Below, piece by piece: positions 51,267 through 59,829 of a DNA stretch of 64,000 bases. Source of the DNA: Micromonospora noduli (GTDB lineage Bacteria > Actinomycetota > Actinomycetes > Mycobacteriales > Micromonosporaceae); the NCBI RefSeq assembly GCF_003264365.1, contig NZ_PYAK01000022.1:37710-101709 (forward strand), read 5' to 3'. Position numbers and translations under genes: made by a program. Position 1 is the stretch's first letter. Each line of letters starts with the position of its first letter. The notes below the pieces were generated by a model. It saw only the letters and a program-made list of their open reading frames with translations. It ran no database searches and had not been told where the DNA came from.

Positions 51267-54200
51267 CCGCCGTCCGCGGTCCATGGCGGTCATGGCCCAC
51301 CAGGACGACGATCTCTACTTCCTGAACCCGCTACTCGCCAGCCAGCTGCGACACAGCGCGACACACCTGACGGTCTGCCTGACCTCTGGCGAGGCGGATG
51401 GACGTAACGCCCCCGGTGGGTCGGCGGCACACGCCGCGCTGCCGGTGGACTTCGAGGGCTTCGCCGCCGCGCGGTTCAACGGGCTCCGCTCGGCGTACGG
51501 CGAGATGGTTCTCGGTGACCGGGACGCCAAGTGGCACCGTGCGGCGATCACCCTGGGCTCGACGGCCGAGGCGGACCTTTCGACGCTGGTCGACGCGCCG
51601 TGGATCCGGTTGATGTCGCTGAACCTCTGGTGTGCGCCGCCCCCCGGCTCGCCGGTCGGAGCTGGGTCGCTGCCACAGTTGTGGACCGGCGAAGCCACTG
51701 TCACGCCCACCATGGTCCCGCTGGGTTCGCCGGTCTCCGGTACCTTCGCCTACTCTCGGGAGGACCTGATCGAGGCGCTGCTGCACCTGCTGCGCGACGT
51801 CGAGCCGACGCTGTTGTGGACGATGGACCCGGATCCCGATCGTCAACTGCACGACAAGGCGAACCCACAGCACGCCGACACCGGTAATTACTCCGACCAC
51901 CTCTCCCACACCATCACCGGGCTGTTCGCACACGAGGCGGCCCAACGATGGTTCGCTGAGGGCGGTGGCAGCGCCACGATCGTCGAGGCGTTCCGCGGCT
52001 ACTACGTCCGACGGTGGCCGTCCAACCTCAGCCCTGAGGCGCGGGCACTCAAGCAGCGATACAAGGACACCTACGGGTGGGCCGACGGTCGCCCCGCCGA
52101 CGGACCCGTCGGCCACGGTGACCGCAAGGTCGGCGGCGATGCGATCGGCACCGGGAACGCCTCCGGAACCACGTTGCGCTATCCCGGCTCGCGGACCTGG
52201 GCGGTACCGGGCCCGAACGGTGAGTTGTCGGCCTTCGCCGTGCGTGGCGGCCAGGTGGTTCACTGGCAGCAGGCCGGCTCGGGCGCGTTCACCCCGAGCC
52301 GGGTGGTTCCCGGCAGCAGGCTCCTGCCGTACGTCGCCGCGTTGGCCACCCCGAGCGGCGGCTGGCGGCTCTTCGCGGTGCGGCAAGAACTCACGGCAGT
52401 GCCCGATCGGCACGTCCGTGACATCTGGACAACCGTATTGCCCGGCGACGGCGACGCCAGCGTTCGCTGGGAGTCGCTCGGCAACCCCGCCGGGCGACAT
52501 GCCCCGTCGGATCGACGGAACATCGGCATGCCGCACGCTGTCTCCCTGTCTGACGGGGGTGTCCTGTTGCTGGCCCGGAACGCCGGCAAGGGACTGAGCG
52601 CCCGGCTGTACGACGGGACGTCCTGGACGCAGTGGCAGGACCTCGGTGGCCGGGACATCCAGGACGGCCTGGCTGCTGTGACGTTGAACGACCACCACGT
52701 GGAGGTGCTGGCCGCCGGGCGCACTGGAATCGGACGTTGGCTGGTCTCCGTGCCGGACCTCAGCGCCGAGTACGCCCGGCTGGAGACCGAGGCGCCGGCA
52801 GGCCCGCCTGCCGTGACGCGGCTGCCCGACGGCGAGCGACTACTTCTGTTCCGGCGACGGGACTCGGCGTCCGTGCTGTCGTACCGTACGCGCGGCGGCG
52901 GCCGGGACTGGGACCTGTCGACGGCCGCTGACCTCGGTGGTCACGGCGGTCCCGGCCCGCTGACCGCTCGGTTCGTGTCCGAAGCGGGCGCGGTCCTGCT
53001 GGCGGTCCGAGACGACGCGTCCGGCTCCAGCGTCGCGTGGCTGGACCCGGCCGGGTCGACGCCCTGCCGCTGGCTCCGCGAGTCAACGCCGATTACTGGT
53101 GGCCACGCGGTGCAGGTCGACGCGTCCGGCTGCGCCGTCCTCCTGGCCGTGTCGACATCCGGCGCGCTCCTCGCCTCGCGACCGGACCAATTCGGATCGT
53201 CCTTGAACCCCGATGAAGGAAGTGCCGTGAACAACACGCCGGTGGTACCGCAGCGCGCGGGCGCGCCATCCCGGGCTGCCGACGCGGCCAGGTCCGCGCC
53301 GGTGGGGAGCGCCGGGCCAGACCTCCCCGCGCTTCGCGAGGTCCTGGTCGACGGTGGACGTCGTACCGCGCACGTGCGCGCCGACCTGACTCCGATCCTG
53401 GGGCGTCGGCTGAACGTCGACGCGGTGAGCGGCGCGCTGGACGAGCACGGGGTGGACTACTTCCTTGTCCGCGGCATGGACGACCGGACGCCGGTGATCG
53501 GCGTCAGTGAGGTTGACCGGCTTGCCGCGTTGAGCGCCCTGGAGAAGTTGGGCGGGGTCGAGACCTGCTACGTGAGCCAGGTTCTGCCCCGGCCGCCGAT
53601 CGTCGGCGGCCTCACGGACGCGTCGGAGGCGCCGGCCTGGACCGAGCTGTACGCCGCTCAGGCGATCAAGCTGACCTGGTTCCGCGCCGACCCGACCCTC
53701 AAGCTGATCCTGGGCCCGGCGTACGGCTGCGAGATCGAGTTCTGGAAACCCGACCGGGCCGCCGGGCTGCTCCGTTCGCCCCGTCCCAACCGGATGATGC
53801 GGGCGGTGGCACTGGATGGCACGCCCGTGCAGGTGGACGAGCATCGGCTGACCCGCCTCGCCTCTCCGGCGAAATGGCACCCGCCCCGGCGTAGCCGCGC
53901 GGAGTTCGACCGCCTGCTCCCGGACGACATCGACTTTCCCATCGACGTGGTCTACACCTGGGTGGACGGCGCGGACCCCCAGTGGCAGCAACGTCGTGCG
54001 GGCGTCCGTGGTGAGTCGCTGCACGCCGAGGCGGCGAGTGAGTCGCGGTACATCAACCGCGACGAGTTGAAGTTCTCGTTGCGATCGCTACACCTGAACG
54101 CCCCGTGGGTCCGCAACATCTACATCGTGACCGACCACCAGCGTCCGGCCTGGCTGGACCTCAGCGCCGGCAACATCTTCCTTGTCAACCACGACGAGAT

Positions 54201-54876
54201 CTTCGCGGCCCCGGACGCCCTGCCGACCTTCAACTCGTGCGCCATCGAGAGTCAGCTGCACCGCATCGATGGGCTCGCCGAGCACTTCTTGTACCTCAAC
54301 GACGACATGTTCTTCGGTCGCCCCCTGGCACCGCAGACGTTCTTCCTGGCCAACGGCAACACCAAGTTCTTCCTGTCGCAGAACCGGATCCCGCTCGGCG
54401 AGAAAACCGAGCTGGACAGCCCGGTGGACGCAATGATCAAGAACAATCGGGCCCTGATCGAGAAGCGGTTCGGCCGTACCCTCACCCAGGGCTCCCAGCA
54501 TGTGCCCTATCCGTTGCGGCGCAGCATCCTCGCGGAGATCGAGCGCGAGTTTCCGGTCGAGCACGAGGCCACCATGCGCAGTCGGTTCCGCAGTGCCGAC
54601 GACCTGACCATCACGTACTCGCTGCACCACTACTACGCGTTCCTGACCGGCCGCGCGCTGCCCGGGCGCGTCAACTACGGCTACGTCCAACTCGCGGTAC
54701 CCGACCTCGAAGCGCGGCTGCGGCGAGCGGAGGCACGGCGGGACTGGGACACCTTCTGCATCAACGACGCCTACTCGACGTTCGCCCAACTGCAACACCA
54801 GATGACCATCCTCGAGCCGTTCATGGAGGCGTACTTCCCGGTCCCGAGCCCCTACGAACTGAGGATCTCCGGGTGA
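51256..54876 (+). CDS. PIG-L deacetylase - propeller-like - Stealth phosphotransferase fusion
   Basis: A 1206-residue protein. Residues 10-285 are a PIG-L/LmbE-type N-acetylglucosaminyl deacetylase with AHQDDDLYFLNPLL (H15, D17, D18 as zinc/catalytic residues) and SDHLSHTI (H215/H218). Residues about 300-655 contain repeated short strands (AVRGGQVVHWQQAG, RLYDGTSWTQWQDL) resembling a lectin-like propeller. Residues about 660-1206 are a complete Stealth enzyme: CR1 DVVYTWVDGADPQW at about 897, CR2 NRDELKFSLRSLHLNAPW and FLYLNDDMFFGRP, CR3 KRFGRTLTQGSQHVPYPLRR, and CR4 FCINDAYS. GGAG four bases before the ATG supports the start. An internal GTG at 53227 has its own SD. It overlaps the GT4 gene by four bases. 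Confidence 0.88.
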   Translation: MTSDRRPRSMAVMAHQDDDLYFLNPLLASQLRHSATHLTVCLTSGEADGRNAPGGSAAHAALPVDFEGFAAARFNGLRSAYGEMVLGDRDAKWHRAAITLGSTAEADLSTLVDAPWIRLMSLNLWCAPPPGSPVGAGSLPQLWTGEATVTPTMVPLGSPVSGTFAYSREDLIEALLHLLRDVEPTLLWTMDPDPDRQLHDKANPQHADTGNYSDHLSHTITGLFAHEAAQRWFAEGGGSATIVEAFRGYYVRRWPSNLSPEARALKQRYKDTYGWADGRPADGPVGHGDRKVGGDAIGTGNASGTTLRYPGSRTWAVPGPNGELSAFAVRGGQVVHWQQAGSGAFTPSRVVPGSRLLPYVAALATPSGGWRLFAVRQELTAVPDRHVRDIWTTVLPGDGDASVRWESLGNPAGRHAPSDRRNIGMPHAVSLSDGGVLLLARNAGKGLSARLYDGTSWTQWQDLGGRDIQDGLAAVTLNDHHVEVLAAGRTGIGRWLVSVPDLSAEYARLETEAPAGPPAVTRLPDGERLLLFRRRDSASVLSYRTRGGGRDWDLSTAADLGGHGGPGPLTARFVSEAGAVLLAVRDDASGSSVAWLDPAGSTPCRWLRESTPITGGHAVQVDASGCAVLLAVSTSGALLASRPDQFGSSLNPDEGSAVNNTPVVPQRAGAPSRAADAARSAPVGSAGPDLPALREVLVDGGRRTAHVRADLTPILGRRLNVDAVSGALDEHGVDYFLVRGMDDRTPVIGVSEVDRLAALSALEKLGGVETCYVSQVLPRPPIVGGLTDASEAPAWTELYAAQAIKLTWFRADPTLKLILGPAYGCEIEFWKPDRAAGLLRSPRPNRMMRAVALDGTPVQVDEHRLTRLASPAKWHPPRRSRAEFDRLLPDDIDFPIDVVYTWVDGADPQWQQRRAGVRGESLHAEAASESRYINRDELKFSLRSLHLNAPWVRNIYIVTDHQRPAWLDLSAGNIFLVNHDEIFAAPDALPTFNSCAIESQLHRIDGLAEHFLYLNDDMFFGRPLAPQTFFLANGNTKFFLSQNRIPLGEKTELDSPVDAMIKNNRALIEKRFGRTLTQGSQHVPYPLRRSILAEIEREFPVEHEATMRSRFRSADDLTITYSLHHYYAFLTGRALPGRVNYGYVQLAVPDLEARLRRAEARRDWDTFCINDAYSTFAQLQHQMTILEPFMEAYFPVPSPYELRISG
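53215..53222 (+). promoter_or_regulatory. Internal ribosome-binding site at the fusion joint
   Basis: GAAGGAAG precedes an in-frame GTG (53227-53229) at about residue 658, where the Stealth part begins (VNNTPVVPQRAG). Translation from here would give a 549-residue stand-alone Stealth protein, close to the size of its neighbours, besides the full fusion. Confidence 0.55.
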
Positions 54877-57116
54877 AGTTCGCCTTCCTGATCCACAACA
54901 TGTACGGCGTTGGTGGCACCAATCGGGCCGTGCTGAACCTGGCCACCGCCCTGATCGGCCGGGGGCACGGCGTGGAGATCGTCTCCGTGTTCCGCCGCAC
55001 CGACGAGCCGATGTTCGCCATCGACGACCGGATCGCGCTCGTCCCGCTCCTCGACACCCGACCTGGGCGTCCCGACCGGGCCGATCCCCGGCTCCGGGAG
55101 CCGTCCCTGCTGGTGCCGAAGAGCGAGGAGTTCCACACCCAGTACAGCCGGTTGACCGACGAACGGATGATCGACTATCTGCGCTCGACCGGGGCCGACG
55201 TGATTGTGGGTACCCGGCCCGGCATCAACATGGTGGTGGCACGGCACGGCCCCGACCACGCGGTCCGCGTGGCGCAGGAGCACATGACGCAGGATCTGAT
55301 CGACGACGTGCTGAAGGAGGAGATCCGGCTCTCGTACGACCGGATCGACCTGGCCTTCACAGTGACCGAGGCTGACGCCGCCGCCTTCCGATCGGGCAAT
55401 CCGGTGCCACACACCCGCGTCGTGGCACTGCCGAACAGCGTTCCCCAGCCCACAGTGCCGCTGGCCGACGGGACCAACCGGATCGTGGTCAGTGCGGGGC
55501 GGCTCGACCCGATCAAGCGCTATGACCGGCTCATCGCCGCCTTCGCGCGGGCATCCGGCGATCATCCGAGCTGGAAACTGCGGATCTACGGAGATGGCCC
55601 GCAACGCCCCGCGCTGGTCGCACAGATCCGCGAGTTGGGGATGTCCGACCAGGTCCAACTGATGGGCCGGCGAGAGGACATGTCCACGGAGTGGGTCAAG
55701 GGCTCGATCGCGGCGGTCTCCTCGGAGCGAGAATCGTTCGGCATGACCATCGTGGAGGCGATGCGGCTCGGCCTGCCGGTCGTCAGCACCGACTGCCCGG
55801 TCGGACCCCGCGAGATCATCCAGCACGGGGTCGATGGTCTGCTGGTCCCGATGGACGACATCGACGCGTACGCCTCGGCGTTGCGGACGCTGATGCACGA
55901 CGACGATCTCCGGGCCGGCCTGGCCCGGCAGGCGTTGGCGAACGCGGCGCGGTTCGACCCGGATACGCTCGCCGACTCCTTCGCCCGACAGTGTGACGCC
56001 GTGCTGGTCGAGCGAGGCCCGGCGCTCGGGCGGCCCGAGAGGGCCGCCCGAGCGGGCAAGGGGCCGCGCACCGGTCGTTCGGTGCTGGCTCGTAGCGGTG
56101 AACTGGTTCGGGAACCCGATCTGGTCCGCCTGTTGGGCGATCCGGTCCTTCGCGGGATCGCGGGCAGTGACCTGGCCCGCCGGGCGAGCCTGGGCGCACT
56201 GGTGCGCCTCTCCCGCATTCGGCAGGCCCGCGCCACTTCCGCCCGATTGCAGAAGGCGATCCGGCGGCGGGCCGCCGCACCAGCCGCCGGGCCGACAGTG
56301 GACTGTCAGGTGCTGCCGGACCACGGCCTCAGCCTGAGTATCGATGCACCGGACCTCGCTGCGGGCGCGCACCTGTTGCTGCGCGACCGGGACAACGGGC
56401 ACAAGGTGCGGGTGCCACTGGAAGCGCAGGACGACGGGGGGCGCCAGGTGGCGGTGCTGCCCGCCGACGCGTTGCCGGAGGGCCGCTGGAACGCGTACCT
56501 GCAGCCGCTGACGGGGGCGCGCCTCCGACTGTGCCCGGCCCGGATCGACACGCGGGTACTCGCCGGCGGTCACCGACCGGCGGATGATCCGGCCGGTGTG
56601 CACGTGGTCCGTTCGCACCTGCCGTACCGCACGGCGGACGGCTTTCTGGCGGTGCGGAGCTGGGTCCGGGCAGAGCACGCCGAGGTGCGGCGGATCGCGC
56701 TCAGCGGTGAGCGGGTGTCGATTGAGGCCGTCTGGTGCGGATCCGGCATTCCCGAGCAGGCAGTGCTCCACCGACGGGGTCACCACGAGTGCGCGGTGTC
56801 CGTGCCGGTGGTACGGACCCGCAGCGGTCACCTGCGTATCGACGTGGCTGTAGACGAGTTGGCCGCACATCGACTGGGCCGATACGAGGACTGGGATCTG
56901 TGGCTGCGGCAGGTCGGCACGGACCGTGAGGTCCGGTTGGGTCTGCTCGTCGACGACATCGTCGACAAGAAACTCGTCTACAACTACCCGGAGATCTACC
57001 TGGTGGACGATCCGGGGCTGGATCTCGTGGAGGAGGACCCTGCACCACTGCTGCGGGTCCGCCCGTACTACACCCGCGACAGCGAACTGTCGATCGTCGT
57101 CGTCGATCGCCCATGA
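54873..57116 (+). CDS. GT4-family glycosyltransferase with long C-terminal domain
   Basis: A 747-residue protein. The GT-B glycosyltransferase part (about 1-375) has IHNMYGVGGTNRAVLNLATAL, GRLDPIKRYDRLIAAFA and the EX7E-type donor motif ESFGMTIVEAMRLGLPVVS at about 287-305. Beyond an Arg/Ala-rich hinge (about 380-465) lies a beta-rich domain of about 280 residues that I do not recognise. The GTG at 54873 overlaps the previous stop; the longer frame is a shadow. It probably adds a hexose to the surface polymer that the adjacent Stealth enzymes link by phosphate. The C-terminal domain may bind the acceptor. Confidence 0.85.
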   Translation: MKFAFLIHNMYGVGGTNRAVLNLATALIGRGHGVEIVSVFRRTDEPMFAIDDRIALVPLLDTRPGRPDRADPRLREPSLLVPKSEEFHTQYSRLTDERMIDYLRSTGADVIVGTRPGINMVVARHGPDHAVRVAQEHMTQDLIDDVLKEEIRLSYDRIDLAFTVTEADAAAFRSGNPVPHTRVVALPNSVPQPTVPLADGTNRIVVSAGRLDPIKRYDRLIAAFARASGDHPSWKLRIYGDGPQRPALVAQIRELGMSDQVQLMGRREDMSTEWVKGSIAAVSSERESFGMTIVEAMRLGLPVVSTDCPVGPREIIQHGVDGLLVPMDDIDAYASALRTLMHDDDLRAGLARQALANAARFDPDTLADSFARQCDAVLVERGPALGRPERAARAGKGPRTGRSVLARSGELVREPDLVRLLGDPVLRGIAGSDLARRASLGALVRLSRIRQARATSARLQKAIRRRAAAPAAGPTVDCQVLPDHGLSLSIDAPDLAAGAHLLLRDRDNGHKVRVPLEAQDDGGRQVAVLPADALPEGRWNAYLQPLTGARLRLCPARIDTRVLAGGHRPADDPAGVHVVRSHLPYRTADGFLAVRSWVRAEHAEVRRIALSGERVSIEAVWCGSGIPEQAVLHRRGHHECAVSVPVVRTRSGHLRIDVAVDELAAHRLGRYEDWDLWLRQVGTDREVRLGLLVDDIVDKKLVYNYPEIYLVDDPGLDLVEEDPAPLLRVRPYYTRDSELSIVVVDRP

Positions 57117-57141
57117 GCACGGACACAAGGAGAAACGAGCG

Positions 57142-58899
57142 GTGACCGAGTCGAAGCCCACGCCGGGGGAGCCAGCCCGGGCGCTGGCCGAACCCACCGG
57201 GTTCGTGGAGGTGTACCGCCGGGTGCTGAGCCCGCAGACCCGGCGTGCCATCGCGACGAAGGTGAGCCCCCGGGCCCGGCACCAGCTGAAGCAGTGGGTC
57301 GCCCGGGCCGCGCGCGACGGTCACCTCTCCGAGCGCCGGGGCGAACGGCTGGCCCGCCGCCAGCCGGAGTTGCTGGCCGGCGCGGACCGGGTGGTCGTCA
57401 CCGCCGACCGGGGACCCCGGGTGGCCCGGATCGGGGCGGTCACCCCCCTGATGGCACGGCTGGACAATCTCACCGCGGTGACGGCGGCGCTCGACGAGGC
57501 CGGCGTACCCCACTTCCGGGTACGCGGCGAAATCCACCGCTCGTCGGTGGTCGCCGTCGACGCCGCGCACCGCGTGCGGGCGTACGCCGCACTCGCCGCC
57601 GCCTGCGGTCGGGTCCCCGGTTACGTCGGCGTGCCGGACGGTACCGGGCAGCCGGCCGCCGGCTTCGAACCGAAGTCCTGGGACCGGCTGGCCGACGCCC
57701 CGGTGGTGCGGCTGACCTGGTACTGGACCGACCCCCAGCGGCGGTTGGTGCTGGGGCAGGCGTACGGGTGCGACGTCGAGTTCTGGACCCGGGAGGGTGA
57801 CACGCTTGTCGCGCCGCGACCCAACGCCGTCGCCGAACAGGTGACGGTGGCGGCGCCGCTGGTCCTCGTACCGGAGTCGCGGTTCACCGGCCTGGCGCCC
57901 GCCGCCGCGCCCGCGACCGCCTGGACCCGTCCGGAGTTCGCCGCACCGCGCCCGGACGATGTGCCGTTCCCGGTCGACGTGGTCTACACCTGGGTCGACG
58001 GCGCCGACCCGGTCTGGCTACGCCGACGGGCAGAGGTGGCCGGGGTGCCGTACCACGCGGAGGCGGCGAGCGCGGCCCGCTTCCTCAGCCGCGACGAGCT
58101 GCGCTACTCGCTCCGGTCGCTGCACATGTTCGCGCCCTGGGTGCGACATGTCTACGTGGTGACCGACGACCAGGTGCCCACCTGGCTTGACCCGTCCGCC
58201 ACCGGGCTGCGGGTGGTCAGCCATCGGGAGATCTTCACCGACCCGACGGTGCTGCCGACGTACAACTCGCACGCGATCGAGAGTCAGCTGCACCACATCG
58301 ACGGGCTCTCCGAGCACTTCCTGTACTTCAACGATGACGTCTTCCTCGGCACCGAGGTGCTGCCCCAGGACTTCTTCCTGGCCAACGGCATCTCCCGGTT
58401 CTTTCCCTCGCCGGCCCTGGTGCCGCCGGGCCCACCCGCCGCCGGGGACATCCCGTCGTCGGCGGCCGGGAAGAACAACCGGGCGTTGATCGCGGAGCGG
58501 TTCGGCACCGTGCTGACCCAGAAGATGAAGCACATGCCGCACGCGCTGCGGCGGAGCGTGCTCCAGGAGATCGAGCAGACGTTCCCGCAGCAGTACCGGC
58601 GGACCGCGGCGAGTCAGTTCCGCAGCATGGACGACCTGTCGGTCGCCTCGTCGCTGCACCACTACTACGCGTTCCACACCGGTCGCGCGGCACCGGGGAA
58701 CCTGCGCTACACCATCGCCGAGCTGTCCCACCCGGACACACCCGCCCGGTTGGCGCACCTGCTCGCCCGTCGGGATCGGCAGGTGTTCTGCCTGAACGAC
58801 GCGTTCTCCGTCGAGGAGGACCTCGACAAGCAGTTGGCGCTGCTCATTCCGTTCCTGGAAACGTACTTCCCGGTGCCGAGCCCGTGGGAACGGACCTGA
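57142..58899 (+). CDS. Stealth-family sugar-phosphate transferase, copy 3
   Basis: The 585-residue protein has the shared N-terminal module (LDNLTAVTAALDEAGVPHF at about 110; GCDVEFW at about 212) and the Stealth blocks CR1 DVVYTWVDGADPVW at about 279, CR2 SRDELRYSLRSLHMFAPW and FLYFNDDVFLGTE, CR3 KMKHMPHALRRSVLQEIE, and CR4 FCLNDAFSVEEDLDKQL. The first 100 residues are basic and helical. The GTG at 57142 has AAGGAGA upstream. It closes the operon and is followed by a terminator. Three non-identical Stealth enzymes suggest a repeat unit with more than one phosphodiester link, or different acceptors. Confidence 0.9.
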   Translation: MTESKPTPGEPARALAEPTGFVEVYRRVLSPQTRRAIATKVSPRARHQLKQWVARAARDGHLSERRGERLARRQPELLAGADRVVVTADRGPRVARIGAVTPLMARLDNLTAVTAALDEAGVPHFRVRGEIHRSSVVAVDAAHRVRAYAALAAACGRVPGYVGVPDGTGQPAAGFEPKSWDRLADAPVVRLTWYWTDPQRRLVLGQAYGCDVEFWTREGDTLVAPRPNAVAEQVTVAAPLVLVPESRFTGLAPAAAPATAWTRPEFAAPRPDDVPFPVDVVYTWVDGADPVWLRRRAEVAGVPYHAEAASAARFLSRDELRYSLRSLHMFAPWVRHVYVVTDDQVPTWLDPSATGLRVVSHREIFTDPTVLPTYNSHAIESQLHHIDGLSEHFLYFNDDVFLGTEVLPQDFFLANGISRFFPSPALVPPGPPAAGDIPSSAAGKNNRALIAERFGTVLTQKMKHMPHALRRSVLQEIEQTFPQQYRRTAASQFRSMDDLSVASSLHHYYAFHTGRAAPGNLRYTIAELSHPDTPARLAHLLARRDRQVFCLNDAFSVEEDLDKQLALLIPFLETYFPVPSPWERT

Positions 58900-58914
58900 C
58901 CCACCCCGAACACG

Positions 58915-58957
58915 ACGGTGGCCGGTCGCGCCCTCCCCGGCGACGACCGACCACCGT
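58915..58957. terminator. Bidirectional terminator after the Stealth cluster
   Basis: A 14-bp inverted repeat with one mismatch (58915-58928 with 58944-58957) lies between the convergent Stealth operon and lipoprotein gene. Confidence 0.8.
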
Positions 58958-58977
58958 GCCCTCATGGGCGACCAGGC

Positions 58978-59625
58978 TCAGTACGAGTAGCCCGAGCCGC
59001 CAGCGTCGTTCGAGCCGCTGTCCGCCGGCGGTGCGACAGCCTTCGGCGTGCCCTTGGGCAGGCAGCTCAGGTTCTTCTTGCCGTCTGGCTGGACCACGAA
59101 CCAGGTTCCACCGACAGCCTGGCCCTTCCACTGGCCGGGCTTCTTGTCACCGATGTAGCGGTAGACCGGCCAGCCGCCGACGGTGAGCTGACGGGTGCCG
59201 TCCTGCCGGGTCACGCTGCCGACCTTGTCGTCGGAGACGCCGGTGAGCTCCGGGTTGCCGTCGGTCAGTGCCGGGGGCCACACCTCGGCGCACTTGTCGA
59301 CGCAGTTCGACGACGGCGGGTCGGCGGTGTCCTTGTCGAAGCGGTACAGGATCCAGCCGTCCTGGTCGGTGACCACCTTGCCCATCCGGGCGACACTCTT
59401 ACCGACCAACTTGTCGGTCAGGTCGACGTCCGCGGGCGGGGCGTCGGCGGCGGGCGCCTCCGGGGAGGCCGAGGCCTCAGGTTCAACCGTCGCGGTGGGC
59501 TCGGCCGCGGCGACGGCGACCGGCTCGGCCGCGCTCGAGTTCGCCCCGTCGTAACCCGCGGGAGCGCAGGCCGTTAGTGCGACCATCGCGCTCGCGACGA
59601 TGACGGTCCGCTTCATCTGTGCCAC
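58978..59625 (-). CDS. Secreted-repeat lipoprotein (COG4315/Lipoprotein_15 type)
   Basis: A 215-residue lipoprotein with the lipobox ALTAC (C20). A Pro/Glu/Ala-rich linker (about 25-68) is followed by two copies of the secreted-repeat motif: DQDGWILYRFDKDTADP with CVDKCAEVWPP, and VGGWPVYRYIGDKKPGQW with GTWFVVQPDGKK. This family is extracytoplasmic and often found beside ECF sigma genes; the function is not established. GAGGAGG lies five bases before the GTG at 59625, which also fits the lipoprotein start. A TTGACA/TATGGG promoter lies just upstream. Confidence 0.88.
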   Translation of the reverse strand: MAQMKRTVIVASAMVALTACAPAGYDGANSSAAEPVAVAAAEPTATVEPEASASPEAPAADAPPADVDLTDKLVGKSVARMGKVVTDQDGWILYRFDKDTADPPSSNCVDKCAEVWPPALTDGNPELTGVSDDKVGSVTRQDGTRQLTVGGWPVYRYIGDKKPGQWKGQAVGGTWFVVQPDGKKNLSCLPKGTPKAVAPPADSGSNDAGGSGYSY

Positions 59626-59651
59626 GTGCCCTCCTCATTCTTGACAGTTCA

Positions 59652-59679
59652 CCCATAGGTACGGCGTGCGGGCTGTCAA
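59652..59679 (-). promoter_or_regulatory. Sigma-70-type promoter of the lipoprotein gene
   Basis: On the minus strand TTGACA (59674-59679) and TATGGG (59652-59657) are 16 bases apart, some 27 bases before the GTG. The -35 box is one arm of a TTGACAG/CTGTCAA inverted repeat (59641-59647 with 59673-59679), which may be an operator. Confidence 0.6.
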
Positions 59680-59779
59680 GGTTGAAGTAGTAACAGTGGT
59701 CAATTTCACGTAAACCGATTGAACCGTTTTCCGCCTCCATGCGTACGCCCCCGCGAGGGGCCCCTTCGCGCAACGACAG

Positions 59780-59816
59780 ATCGGCGCCGGTCATTGTGGC
59801 AATGACCGGCGCCGAT
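59780..59816 (-). terminator. Terminator of the sigma/anti-sigma operon
   Basis: A perfect 17-bp stem (59780-59796 with 59800-59816) with a three-base loop lies 13 bases beyond the anti-sigma stop codon. It isolates the operon from the lipoprotein gene. Confidence 0.85.
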
Positions 59817-59829
59817 GCGGTAACCGCGC

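Noticed and set aside
54852..57251. 799-residue minus-strand frame opposite the GT4 gene
   Set aside because: Antisense shadow of a gene with clear GT4 motifs.
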